Assembly (NCBI GenBank): GCA_947165745.1
Contig: CAMVBO010000140.1
Span: 1 to 5,578 of the forward strand
Direction: 5' to 3'
DNA length: 5,578 nucleotides
Source of the DNA: an uncultured Clostridia bacterium
GTDB lineage: Bacteria; Bacillota_A; Clostridia; Christensenellales; Aristaeellaceae
Shown here: positions 1 through 5,550 of the stretch, piece by piece
Position numbering within the stretch: position 1 is the first letter of the stretch
Layout: each line of letters begins with the position of its first letter
Program-made: the position numbers and the translations under genes
Notes under the pieces: generated by a model
Database searches by the model: none
What the model was told of the DNA's origin: nothing
Seen by the model: the letters and a program-made list of their open reading frames with translations, nothing else

Positions 1-512
1 TTGGCCTCGTCCAGGTTGCCCGTGGGCTCGTCGGCCAGGATCAGCTCCGGGTGGTTGATCAGCGCCCGCGCTACGCAGACGCGCTGCTGCTCGCCGCCGG
101 ATAGCTGGCTGGGCAGGTGCCTGGCCCGCTCGCGCAGGCCCACGCGGCCCAGAGCCTCCAGCGCCTCCTCCTCGTCAGGCATGGAGTGATAGTACTGGGA
201 TACCATCACGTTTTCCACGGCGGTGAGGTAGCCCACCATGTGGAACTGCTGGAAGATCAGGCCGATCTTGTCCCGGCGGATGTCGGTCAGGTGCTTGCTG
301 GTCTCCCGGGAGATGTCCACGCCGTCCAGCAGTACCTCGCCCTTGGTGGGCTTGTCCATGCAGCCGATGATGTTCATCATAGTGCTCTTGCCGGAGCCGG
401 ACGGGCCCATGATGGCCACCCACTCGCCCTTGTCCACGTGCAGGCTGACGTTGTCCAGCGCCTTGAGCTCGCCGTATATCTTGGAAATGTTCTTCAATTC
501 AAGAAGTGCCAT
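1..512 (-). CDS. ABC transporter ATPase of the LolD/MacB type (3' end beyond the window)
   Basis: The first 170 residues of an ABC ATPase; the gene runs off the left edge. It starts [14 protein letters not shown] and shows Walker [10 protein letters not shown] (36-44), the Q-loop at FQQF (87-90), the ABC signature LSGGEQQR (137-144), Walker B LILADEP with catalytic E162, and the D-loop NLD (166-168). The H-loop histidine and the C-terminus would lie outside. [22 protein letters not shown] and the ADEPTGNLD ending are typical of the LolD/MacB/FtsE group, which drives FtsX-type permeases, in agreement with the two permeases upstream. A usual family length is about 220-240 residues, so roughly a quarter is missing. 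It should bind the cytoplasmic coupling segments of permeases 1 and 2 and hydrolyse ATP to power movements of their outside domains. A cysteine (C146) follows the signature where many relatives have Ala; this is probably unimportant. Confidence 0.95.
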   Translation of the reverse strand, partial: MALLELKNISKIYGELKALDNVSLHVDKGEWVAIMGPSGSGKSTMMNIIGCMDKPTKGEVLLDGVDISRETSKHLTDIRRDKIGLIFQQFHMVGYLTAVENVMVSQYYHSMPDEEEALEALGRVGLRERARHLPSQLSGGEQQRVCVARALINHPELILADEPTGNLDEA

Positions 513-515
513 AAC

Positions 516-2042
516 TCATTCTCCTTTCAGTACCAGGGCGGGGTCGATGGCGACGGCCCGCTTGATGGGCATCAGACAGCTGGCCGCGGCGATCAGCACG
601 GAGACCAGCACCGTCACGGGCAGCAGAAGCGGTTGGAACGTGATGGAAGAATTGAACACGTTGACGCTGACTACCTGTGCAAACACAAAACCCAGCAGCG
701 CGCCCAACACGCCGCCCAGGATGCCCAGGAACACGCCCTCGCCCAGGAATTCCACCCGGATGGAGCCGTCCGAAGCACCCAGCGCCTTTCTGAGGCCGAT
801 TTCACGCCGGCGCTCGGAGACCACCGCCATCATCGTGGTGGACACGCAGATCATCGTCAGAAGCAGCACCACCACGGTCACCAGGAACACCAGCGCCTGG
901 AGCTTGCCCAGCACCGCTGTTTCCGACTTGGTGACGCGCTTCACCAGGCGCGCAGCGACGCCCAGTCCGCTGCCGGCGATCTGTTCGGCATAGGCGTTCA
1001 GCTGCTCCTCCTCGGCTGAGACGGAGAGTTCCGCCACGTCCAGCTTGTCCTCGCCGGTCAGCTTGCGCATGTCGTCCAGGGACATGAACACATAGCCCTC
1101 TTCCTCGCCGCCGGTGACCAATATGCCCGTGACGGTGTATTTCATCGTGTTGGGCTTGGCAGCGGCGCTGGTCTGCCGCGCGGAATTCAGCGCGTTGACG
1201 ATGGCCGCGGAGGTCACCGTCGCGCCGGACAGCGCGTCCACCTGGTCGCTGCCCTCGGGGGCGGCCATCTTGGCGATGCGCACGCCCGCGCCCGACGTCT
1301 CATCGGCGTCGGGGTCCAGCCGCAGGGGCAGCTTTTTGCCGATGAACTGGCTCAAAAACGCCTCGTCCTTCTGGGTGCGGCCGCCAAATTCCTCCGTCTG
1401 GGTAGAGGCGTCCACGGCGATTTCCGCAATCGTGCCGTCGTCGCCCAGGGTGGCCGTGACGGTGACGCTGCCGCCGCTCCAGCCCTCGGCGCTGCCGGTG
1501 AGCTTCGCGCCGGGAACCCAGTCGTCCGAGGCCGGGCCGGAAGCATTGGAAGCGCCAGGCTGCCAGGTCAGCTCCATGGTGGAGCCCTCCTTGACGCCGA
1601 TGATCTCGGCGATCTCCTTACCCACCAGCACCTCGCGCACGCCCTGGGGATAGCTGCCCTCTACGCTGAAATAGGGGCTTGTCTTCTGTACCTGTTCAAA
1701 GTCGGTGCCCGCCGTGGTAAAGGACTGCTGGCGGGAGGTCATGTCCAGGCGCACATAGCGATAGGGCGTCGCGCCCACCAGGGCCTCGTCCGGAAGCAGC
1801 GTGAGCACGTCATTCAGCTTTTCGCTGGTCAACGTCTCGCCCTCCTCGGGCATCAGCAGCATGTTCGCGCCGTAGGAGCGCATCTGCGAGCGCATCTGTC
1901 TGGGTACGTCGTAGTATATCGTCACCATGCCCGCCAGGATCGTCGCGCCGATGCCGATGGACAGCAGCGCGATAAGCATGCGGGAGCGCCGCCTAAGCAG
2001 CGACGCGGTGATCATCCGCAAAAACATACGTCTTTTAGTCAT
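516..2042 (-). CDS. FtsX/MacB-like ABC permease 2 with inserted FMN-binding domain
   Basis: A 508-residue permease. Like permease 1 it has a basic N-terminus (MTKRRMFLRM), a first span at about 22-43, an outside domain, and three C-terminal spans near 381-401, 433-458 and 470-495, with the coupling segment VVSERRREIGLRKALGAS at 437-454. Unlike permease 1, the outside domain is interrupted between EGSTMELTW (152-160) and KYTVTGIL (301-308). The insert holds an FMN_bind domain from about 181 to 290, starting LTGSAEGWSGG and ending with DALSGATVTS (269-278). This motif matches the consensus at which ApbE flavin transferases attach FMN in NqrC and RnfG; the likely acceptor is T275. The protein should therefore carry covalent flavin on the outer face of the membrane. 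Its stop lies 3 nt before the ATPase start, so the two are co-translated. The domain calls are confident; flavinylation and a redox role in iron uptake are inferred. Confidence 0.92.
   Translation of the reverse strand: MTKRRMFLRMITASLLRRRSRMLIALLSIGIGATILAGMVTIYYDVPRQMRSQMRSYGANMLLMPEEGETLTSEKLNDVLTLLPDEALVGATPYRYVRLDMTSRQQSFTTAGTDFEQVQKTSPYFSVEGSYPQGVREVLVGKEIAEIIGVKEGSTMELTWQPGASNASGPASDDWVPGAKLTGSAEGWSGGSVTVTATLGDDGTIAEIAVDASTQTEEFGGRTQKDEAFLSQFIGKKLPLRLDPDADETSGAGVRIAKMAAPEGSDQVDALSGATVTSAAIVNALNSARQTSAAAKPNTMKYTVTGILVTGGEEEGYVFMSLDDMRKLTGEDKLDVAELSVSAEEEQLNAYAEQIAGSGLGVAARLVKRVTKSETAVLGKLQALVFLVTVVVLLLTMICVSTTMMAVVSERRREIGLRKALGASDGSIRVEFLGEGVFLGILGGVLGALLGFVFAQVVSVNVFNSSITFQPLLLPVTVLVSVLIAAASCLMPIKRAVAIDPALVLKGE
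521..527 (-). promoter_or_regulatory. Ribosome binding site of the ATPase gene, inside the permease 2 3' end
   Basis: The minus strand reads AAAGGAG, formed by the last Lys-Gly-Glu codons of permease 2, with 8 nt to the ATG at 512-510. This couples ATPase translation to the permease and favours balanced production of the two. Confidence 0.75.
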
Positions 2043-2048
2043 GTTATG

Positions 2049-2053
2049 CCTCC
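2049..2053 (-). promoter_or_regulatory. Ribosome binding site deciding the permease 2 start
   Basis: The minus strand reads GGAGG with a 6-nt spacer (CATAAC) to the ATG at 2042-2040. An upstream in-frame ATG at 2132 would add 30 residues encoded by the inverted-repeat element and no such site serves it, so the shorter start is preferred. Confidence 0.85.
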
Positions 2054-2080
2054 AAAGGAAGGATAAACGGTTCAACCGGA

Positions 2081-2179
2081 AATGAGGAATTTCGAATGAG
2101 GAATGAGAATTGCTTGTACAAATCCCATGCACGATTTGTCTGATCTGTAAAACAGCACTCTCAACTCCTCATTCCTCAT
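2081..2179. repeat. Small inverted-repeat element between the two permease genes (MITE-like)
   Basis: The 143-nt gap 2043-2185 contains a perfect 12-bp inverted repeat, ATGAGGAATGAG (2096-2107) and CTCATTCCTCAT (2168-2179); allowing one gap and one mismatch the arms extend inward to about 18 bases. Inside lies a second 7-bp stem, ACAAATC/GATTTGT (2118-2124 and 2133-2139), with an 8-nt loop. AATGAGGAAT also occurs as a direct repeat at 2081-2090 and 2095-2104. No protein is encoded. The nested symmetry in an otherwise tightly packed operon looks like a miniature mobile or intergenic palindromic element, or a regulatory hairpin. I cannot check its copy number. Confidence 0.6.
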
Positions 2180-2185
2180 CAAAAA

Positions 2186-3484
2186 TCAGTGTCCTCCGTG
2201 CAGGACCTCCGCAGGCTTGAGCCTCAATACCATGCGGATGGCGGGCAGGCTGCCGGCGATGGTTACCAGGGCGATCAGCCCCGCCACGATCGGGATTACC
2301 TTCGGGTTCATGTCGATGGCCGAGCCGAACACGCTGTGGCCGATCAGCTGGGCAAAGCCCAGGCCCATGAAGTAACCCACGGCCAGGCCGAACAGCGCCG
2401 TGATCAGGATCTCCGTCATCACCACGCCGGTGATGGACCGATCCTTCGCGCCGATGGCCTTCAACAGGCCGATTTCCTGGGATCGCTCCATGACGGAGGC
2501 GGTGACCAGGTTGGAGATGCCCAGCGCCGAGCCGATCAGGCTCAGGGCCGTAATCAGGATCATCAAGAGCTTCGTCTTGTCCAACACGGTGCCCTCGCTT
2601 TCTGCCACCTGGCGCACGGCGTTGGCCACGGAGCCGGGGATGGCCTCCTGGATCTGGTAGCAGATGGCGCTGACATAGGCCGTGCAGTACCAAGTCTCAT
2701 AGTCGTGGCTGTTCAGCGCCGACGGGTTCCTGGCGGCGCGCCGGGCCAGGTCGTTGTCCGGGGTGGTCAGGGCGGAGACTTCGATGGAGTTCACCTTGCC
2801 CTCTCGGTCTGTGAGCGCCTGCACCGCGTCCAGCGTGGCGAAGATCTGGCTGTCCTCGTCGCCGCCGGCGTCAAAGATGCCCACGATCTTCGCGTCCAGC
2901 TTGCCCTGGGGGGTGGTCAGCGCCACGGTCTCGCCCACCGTCCCGCGCTTTTCCTCCGCCAGCACCGCGCCGACCATGATCTCACTGTCAGCGCCCACGT
3001 CCGCCTCGTTCAGCCAACGGCCGTCGGTGATCTCCCACCACGAGCGCATGCCGGCCACGCCGGCGTCCATTTCCTCACCGGTGGGCAGTGACAGGTGATG
3101 GTTGAACCATGTGCCGATCACCTGGGCCTGCGTTCCGTCGGGCAGATTCGCCTGTGCCTTGAGGAATGGCGTGAAGTCCACGATGTTGAAGGCCCAGAAG
3201 ATGGTCTTGAGCTTGCCCAGTTCGTCCTCCTTCAGATAGGCGGCGTTCAGCGCCTCGTCCTCTTCGTCCACCTCATAGATGGCGGTCAGCAGCGAAGCGT
3301 CCTTGGACTTTACGGTGATGTTGGCGCCGTAGTTTTTCAGTTCCTTGTTCACCTTTTCCTCGACGCCCATCACCACGTTCAGCATGCCGGTGGCCATGGA
3401 CGCGCCCAGAGCGATGGTGACGGCGATCAACAGCATCTTGCTCTTCTGATGGAGCAGCACGCCGCGAATCATTCTGAATAACAT
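2186..3484 (-). CDS. FtsX/MacB-like ABC transporter permease 1 of the P19 system
   Basis: A 432-residue permease with the MacB/FtsX layout: a short cytoplasmic N-terminus (MLFRMIRGVLLHQKSK), one membrane span at about 17-37, a large outside domain at about 40-300, then three spans near 306-328, 355-382 and 396-416. After the second span comes the typical cytoplasmic coupling segment MERSQEIGLLKAIGAKDR (332-349), which contacts the ATPase. The outside domain resembles the MacB periplasmic core, with VGETVALTT at 183-191, a short loop, and then AKIVGIF at 198-204. Two cysteines, C267 and C275, sit in a Y-rich stretch (YETWYCTAY...) of the outside domain. Such permeases usually do mechanical work on envelope partners and do not form a classical import channel. 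Homologous permeases follow the DUF2318 gene in the C. jejuni p19 locus. It likely pairs with permease 2 and the ATPase as a heterodimer. Substrate is not shown by sequence. Confidence 0.9.
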   Translation of the reverse strand: MLFRMIRGVLLHQKSKMLLIAVTIALGASMATGMLNVVMGVEEKVNKELKNYGANITVKSKDASLLTAIYEVDEEDEALNAAYLKEDELGKLKTIFWAFNIVDFTPFLKAQANLPDGTQAQVIGTWFNHHLSLPTGEEMDAGVAGMRSWWEITDGRWLNEADVGADSEIMVGAVLAEEKRGTVGETVALTTPQGKLDAKIVGIFDAGGDEDSQIFATLDAVQALTDREGKVNSIEVSALTTPDNDLARRAARNPSALNSHDYETWYCTAYVSAICYQIQEAIPGSVANAVRQVAESEGTVLDKTKLLMILITALSLIGSALGISNLVTASVMERSQEIGLLKAIGAKDRSITGVVMTEILITALFGLAVGYFMGLGFAQLIGHSVFGSAIDMNPKVIPIVAGLIALVTIAGSLPAIRMVLRLKPAEVLHGGH

Positions 3485-3492
3485 AGTGTCCG

Positions 3493-3499
3493 CTCCTTT
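3493..3499 (-). promoter_or_regulatory. Ribosome binding site of permease 1, next to the DUF2318 stop
   Basis: The minus strand reads AAAGGAG with 8 nt to the ATG at 3484-3482, beginning one base after the upstream TGA. It supports the internal ATG as start of permease 1 and suggests translational coupling. The longer open frame, reaching 29 codons further into the DUF2318 gene, has no comparable site and no permease-like N-terminus. Confidence 0.8.
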
Positions 3500-3500
3500 C

Positions 3501-4790
3501 TCATTTGAACTCACGCTCGCCGGCCAGAATGTCCTCCAGTCTGAAGGCGAGCCGGCCGTCCTCCACCTCATATTTCAGCGGGATGGGATTGCAGCCGCCC
3601 TTGAAGCCGATGGTGTTTGTGTTCATAATGACATCACAGCGGCGACAGACCACCTGGCCGTTGCGCTCATAGTAGCCGGCGTTTCCGCACACGTCGCAGG
3701 CGTCCAGGCCCACGCCGTAGGCGGCGGAATTGGGCTTGCGCACCACGATCCAGCGCACGTCGATGTCGTTTTCCGTGCGATATTCGAAGCGATGGAGATG
3801 GAAGTCGTTGACATCCTCCATGGCCACGTAGATCTTGTCGCCCTCCACCGTGTAGGTCTCCGGCGCGGAAAGCTCGATCTCCCGGGTGTCAAATTCCTTG
3901 ATAACCGTAATGGACAGGCCAAATACGATCATGCAGGCCAGCGCCACGCAGGCCATGCGTCGGTAGGAGCGGTTCTTCGCCCGCAGCTTTCGATGCTGGG
4001 CCGGATTGGACCAGGGTTCAACGACGCGGGTGTTCTGGATGAAGCAGACCACGAAGCAGACCAACGCCAGGGAGAAGATCAGAAAAATGAACAGCGTGGC
4101 GTGGTTTGCCGACAGCATCACCATATCGCCAACAAAGCCGTGCACGGCCTTGTCATATTTGACGGGCCAATTCAGCCACTTGGCCCGGGTGATCCAGGGG
4201 GCAAAAAAGCGGCATACGCTGTAAAAGCCATAGATGAACGTGCCCGCGCACAGCAGGCCGAGGGCCGCCGAGTAGGGCCGGATATGTTCAGCGCAGCGGT
4301 AGAGCATGCGCGAATAGACGATCAGGAGTGCCAGCGCCAGCAGCCAGCCCACCAGGCGCACCATGTAATTGGTGGAAAACACGCCCACGCCCATGGTGTT
4401 GAAGCTGGTGAGATAGAGCGCCACATTGGGCAGGCGCAGGAAGATCATCGCGGCCGCAAGCCCTGATCCGGCCAGGCACACGAGCGTGCGCCCCGCGCCG
4501 GCATGGCCGGGCTCCCTGCGACCGAAGATCGCAAGCAGGATCAGCAGCGCCAGCGAAAAGCCGATGATGAAGCCAAAGGTGTAGTGGTTCCAATGGCTGG
4601 ATATGATTTTGTTGGTCGCGGCCTTTGCAACGGAAAAGGCCGCTGACGCGGCGAGGGCGACGCACACGCCCGCGATGTGGAAACGGCGCCCGTACCTTCC
4701 GTACAGGCGGTCCAGCACGGCATAAATCAGCGTGACGAGCGTCACCGTGGAGAACAGGTCCTGGGTCACCGTCCAGAGATATTTGAGCAT
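3501..4790 (-). CDS. Polytopic membrane protein with C-terminal DUF2318 (Fe-S-type cysteine) domain
   Basis: A protein of 429 residues from the start set by the ribosome binding site. About the first 300 residues hold roughly eight hydrophobic spans (near 11-28, 37-58, 69-89, 101-118, 143-159, 173-194, 228-250 and 278-297). The C-terminal ~130 residues match DUF2318, annotated as an Fe-S-containing membrane protein family. Key residues are visible: C365-x2-C368-G, then C382-x2-C385, then the G-G-C400-N-P-I-P signature, about 30 residues before the end. In C. jejuni a DUF2318 protein (Cj1660) lies directly after p19, as here. The cysteines probably hold a redox cofactor and the membrane part may pass electrons across or along the membrane; this role is inferred, since the family has no settled biochemistry that I know of. 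The stop codon is 16 nt before the next start and abuts that gene's ribosome binding site, implying coupled translation. Family call is strong, function open. Confidence 0.9.
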   Translation of the reverse strand: MLKYLWTVTQDLFSTVTLVTLIYAVLDRLYGRYGRRFHIAGVCVALAASAAFSVAKAATNKIISSHWNHYTFGFIIGFSLALLILLAIFGRREPGHAGAGRTLVCLAGSGLAAAMIFLRLPNVALYLTSFNTMGVGVFSTNYMVRLVGWLLALALLIVYSRMLYRCAEHIRPYSAALGLLCAGTFIYGFYSVCRFFAPWITRAKWLNWPVKYDKAVHGFVGDMVMLSANHATLFIFLIFSLALVCFVVCFIQNTRVVEPWSNPAQHRKLRAKNRSYRRMACVALACMIVFGLSITVIKEFDTREIELSAPETYTVEGDKIYVAMEDVNDFHLHRFEYRTENDIDVRWIVVRKPNSAAYGVGLDACDVCGNAGYYERNGQVVCRRCDVIMNTNTIGFKGGCNPIPLKYEVEDGRLAFRLEDILAGEREFK

Positions 4791-4797
4791 TTTCATG

Positions 4798-4803
4798 CCT
4801 CCC
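4798..4803 (-). promoter_or_regulatory. Ribosome binding site deciding the DUF2318 start
   Basis: The minus strand reads GGGAGG. It is only 1 nt from the first in-frame ATG (4796-4794), too close to serve it, but 7 nt from the second ATG (4790-4788). The second ATG is therefore the better start, giving a protein two residues shorter than the longest reading. Confidence 0.75.
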
Positions 4804-4834
4804 GGATGTATTCAGGGAAGGGCGCGGCACATGA

Positions 4835-4850
4835 GTTAACTCGAGTTAAC
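4835..4850. promoter_or_regulatory. Perfect 16-bp palindrome, possible operator
   Basis: GTTAACTCGAGTTAAC is a perfect, uninterrupted 16-bp palindrome, and GAGTTAAC also appears as a direct repeat with a 10-nt period (4833-4840 and 4843-4850), i.e. about one helical turn. It lies 31 nt upstream of the ribosome binding site of the DUF2318 gene. Size, symmetry and location fit a binding site for a dimeric regulator. It does not resemble the classical Fur box, and I see no clear -10/-35 pair beside it, so the role as operator is inference. Confidence 0.45.
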
Positions 4851-4880
4851 GCGCGCTTCACATTGTTCCCGAACATACCT

Positions 4881-4920
4881 ACTGCTGATGCGTATCCCCC
4901 GCGGATTGCGCATCAGCAGT
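4881..4920 (-). other. Intergenic hairpin 2, 12-bp stem
   Basis: A perfect 12-bp inverted repeat (ACTGCTGATGCG / CGCATCAGCAGT) encloses 16 nt, within which ATCC and GGAT can pair again around a 5-nt GCGGG loop. The whole 40-nt segment therefore folds into one long hairpin. On the minus strand it is followed by AGGTATGTTC, with no T-run. Together with hairpin 1 it forms a two-hairpin block between the P19 gene and the membrane genes. Stabilisation of upstream mRNA, partial termination, or a leader structure for a downstream promoter are all possible. Confidence 0.7.
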
Positions 4921-4938
4921 CAAGACTTTTCGGGTTTT

Positions 4939-4963
4939 GCGGGCGCGATGATGTCGCGCCCGC
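4939..4963 (-). other. GC-rich intergenic hairpin 1, just after the P19 stop
   Basis: A perfect 10-bp inverted repeat (GCGGGCGCGA / TCGCGCCCGC) with a 5-nt loop begins 20 nt after the P19 stop codon. As RNA this is a very stable stem. On the minus strand it is followed by AAAACCCGAAAA, not a T-run, so it is not a standard intrinsic terminator in the direction of the genes. It may protect the 3' end of the p19 message or act as a partial attenuator. Confidence 0.7.
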
Positions 4964-4983
4964 GTGAATCAGTTTAGGTCAGA

Positions 4984-5535
4984 TTACCACTGCTTGACAA
5001 AGTCCCAGCCGGTCCAGGTCGCTTCGATGGGCTCGTCCCACCAGGCGTCCGCCTCGGGGCCAGTCTCGTCGGTGTGCAGCAGCATGCCGTTCTCGCCGGG
5101 GTTCTTGATGGACAGCTTCACGGAGTAGCCCTCGCCCTCGGGCAGAGCGATGTTGTTGCCGTAGTGCTGGCCGTCGGAGGCGTTCATGGGCATCATGGTG
5201 CCTTCGGCAATCTGGTTGCCCTCGGCGTCCAGGATGACATAATCGATGGTCAGATAGGGAACCCACTCGCCCTTGTTGAAGCCGTACTCGTTCTCCTCGG
5301 CGGTCAGGTCCACTTCGATGTGCAGGTCAGAGCCCTCCTTGGGGGTGGCCAGATCGGTGGGCGCCATGTCCACGGGCTGGAAGTAAACCATGCTCATGGT
5401 CAGGAAGCCGACGGTCTGCTCGCCCTCGACACCCAGGTCGAACTCATCGAAACCAGCCTCGTCCTCAGCCAGGGCGAAGGCGGAAACGCTCAGCAGCATC
5501 ATAGCGGCCATCAGCAGAGCAAGAAACTTCTTCAT
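4984..5535 (-). CDS. p19: P19/Tp34-family extracytoplasmic iron/copper-binding protein
   Basis: A 183-residue secreted protein. Residues 1-23 form a signal peptide (MKK, then a Leu/Ala/Met-rich core, ending near ALA-E) with no lipobox cysteine, so it is probably a soluble or loosely attached envelope protein. The mature part matches the P19/Tp34 family, whose members bind iron and copper outside the cytoplasm and work with FTR1-type iron permeases. The family's metal ligands are all present at the expected spacing: H72 and E74 (motif LHIE), M117 and D121 (MMPMNASD), H124 (GQHYG) and H154 (LLHTDETG). In C. jejuni P19, as I recall it, these correspond to His42, Glu44, Met88, Asp92, His95 and His132. 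The GEWVPYLT strand (89-96) is also typical. The start is chosen because AGGAGG lies 9 nt upstream; an in-frame TTG extension to the window edge adds only non-signal-like residues. The gene leads the visible operon and is followed by a hairpin-rich gap. Family assignment is very likely; which metal it carries here is not shown by sequence alone. Confidence 0.93.
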   Translation of the reverse strand: MKKFLALLMAAMMLLSVSAFALAEDEAGFDEFDLGVEGEQTVGFLTMSMVYFQPVDMAPTDLATPKEGSDLHIEVDLTAEENEYGFNKGEWVPYLTIDYVILDAEGNQIAEGTMMPMNASDGQHYGNNIALPEGEGYSVKLSIKNPGENGMLLHTDETGPEADAWWDEPIEATWTGWDFVKQW

Positions 5536-5544
5536 TGTGCAAAT

Positions 5545-5550
5545 CCTCCT
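5545..5550 (-). promoter_or_regulatory. Ribosome binding site of the P19 gene
   Basis: The minus strand reads AGGAGG with a 9-nt spacer to the ATG at 5535-5533. It fixes the start immediately before the MKKFLALL signal peptide. The 28 bases beyond it to the window edge (5551-5578) are A/C-rich (a short AC repeat) and show no clear promoter, so transcription probably begins upstream of the window. Confidence 0.85.

Noticed and set aside
117..1019. Long plus-strand open frame opposite the ATPase and permease 2
   Set aside because: It is antisense to two clearly recognised genes, its product is rich in His/Gln/Ala/Asp with no domain, and it has no ribosome binding site. It is an effect of GC-rich codon use.
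2043..2132. 30-residue N-terminal extension of permease 2
   Set aside because: The extension is encoded by the inverted-repeat region, lacks a membrane or signal character, and a GGAGG site 6 nt before the internal ATG gives a standard FtsX-type N-terminus.
3485..3571. 29-residue N-terminal extension of permease 1
   Set aside because: It overlaps the end of the DUF2318 gene, and AAAGGAG lies 8 nt before the ATG at 3484, where the usual permease N-terminus begins.
2189..4466. Two further ~300-residue plus-strand open frames (2189-3091 and 3486-4466)
   Set aside because: Both are exact antisense of permease 1 and the DUF2318 protein, with the same low-information composition. No evidence for expression.
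4864..4875. Short inverted repeat TGTTC-CC-GAACA as an operator
   Set aside because: Only 5-bp arms; too short to separate from chance beside the much stronger 16-bp palindrome.
4881..4963. The two intergenic hairpins as rho-independent terminators
   Set aside because: Neither stem is followed by a T-run on the minus strand; no plus-strand gene exists that would end here.
4797..4983. Fur box or clear sigma-70 promoter in the gap before the DUF2318 gene
   Set aside because: No match to the GATAATGATAATCATTATC pattern. A TTGACT (on the minus strand, ending near 4917) has no well-spaced TATAAT partner.
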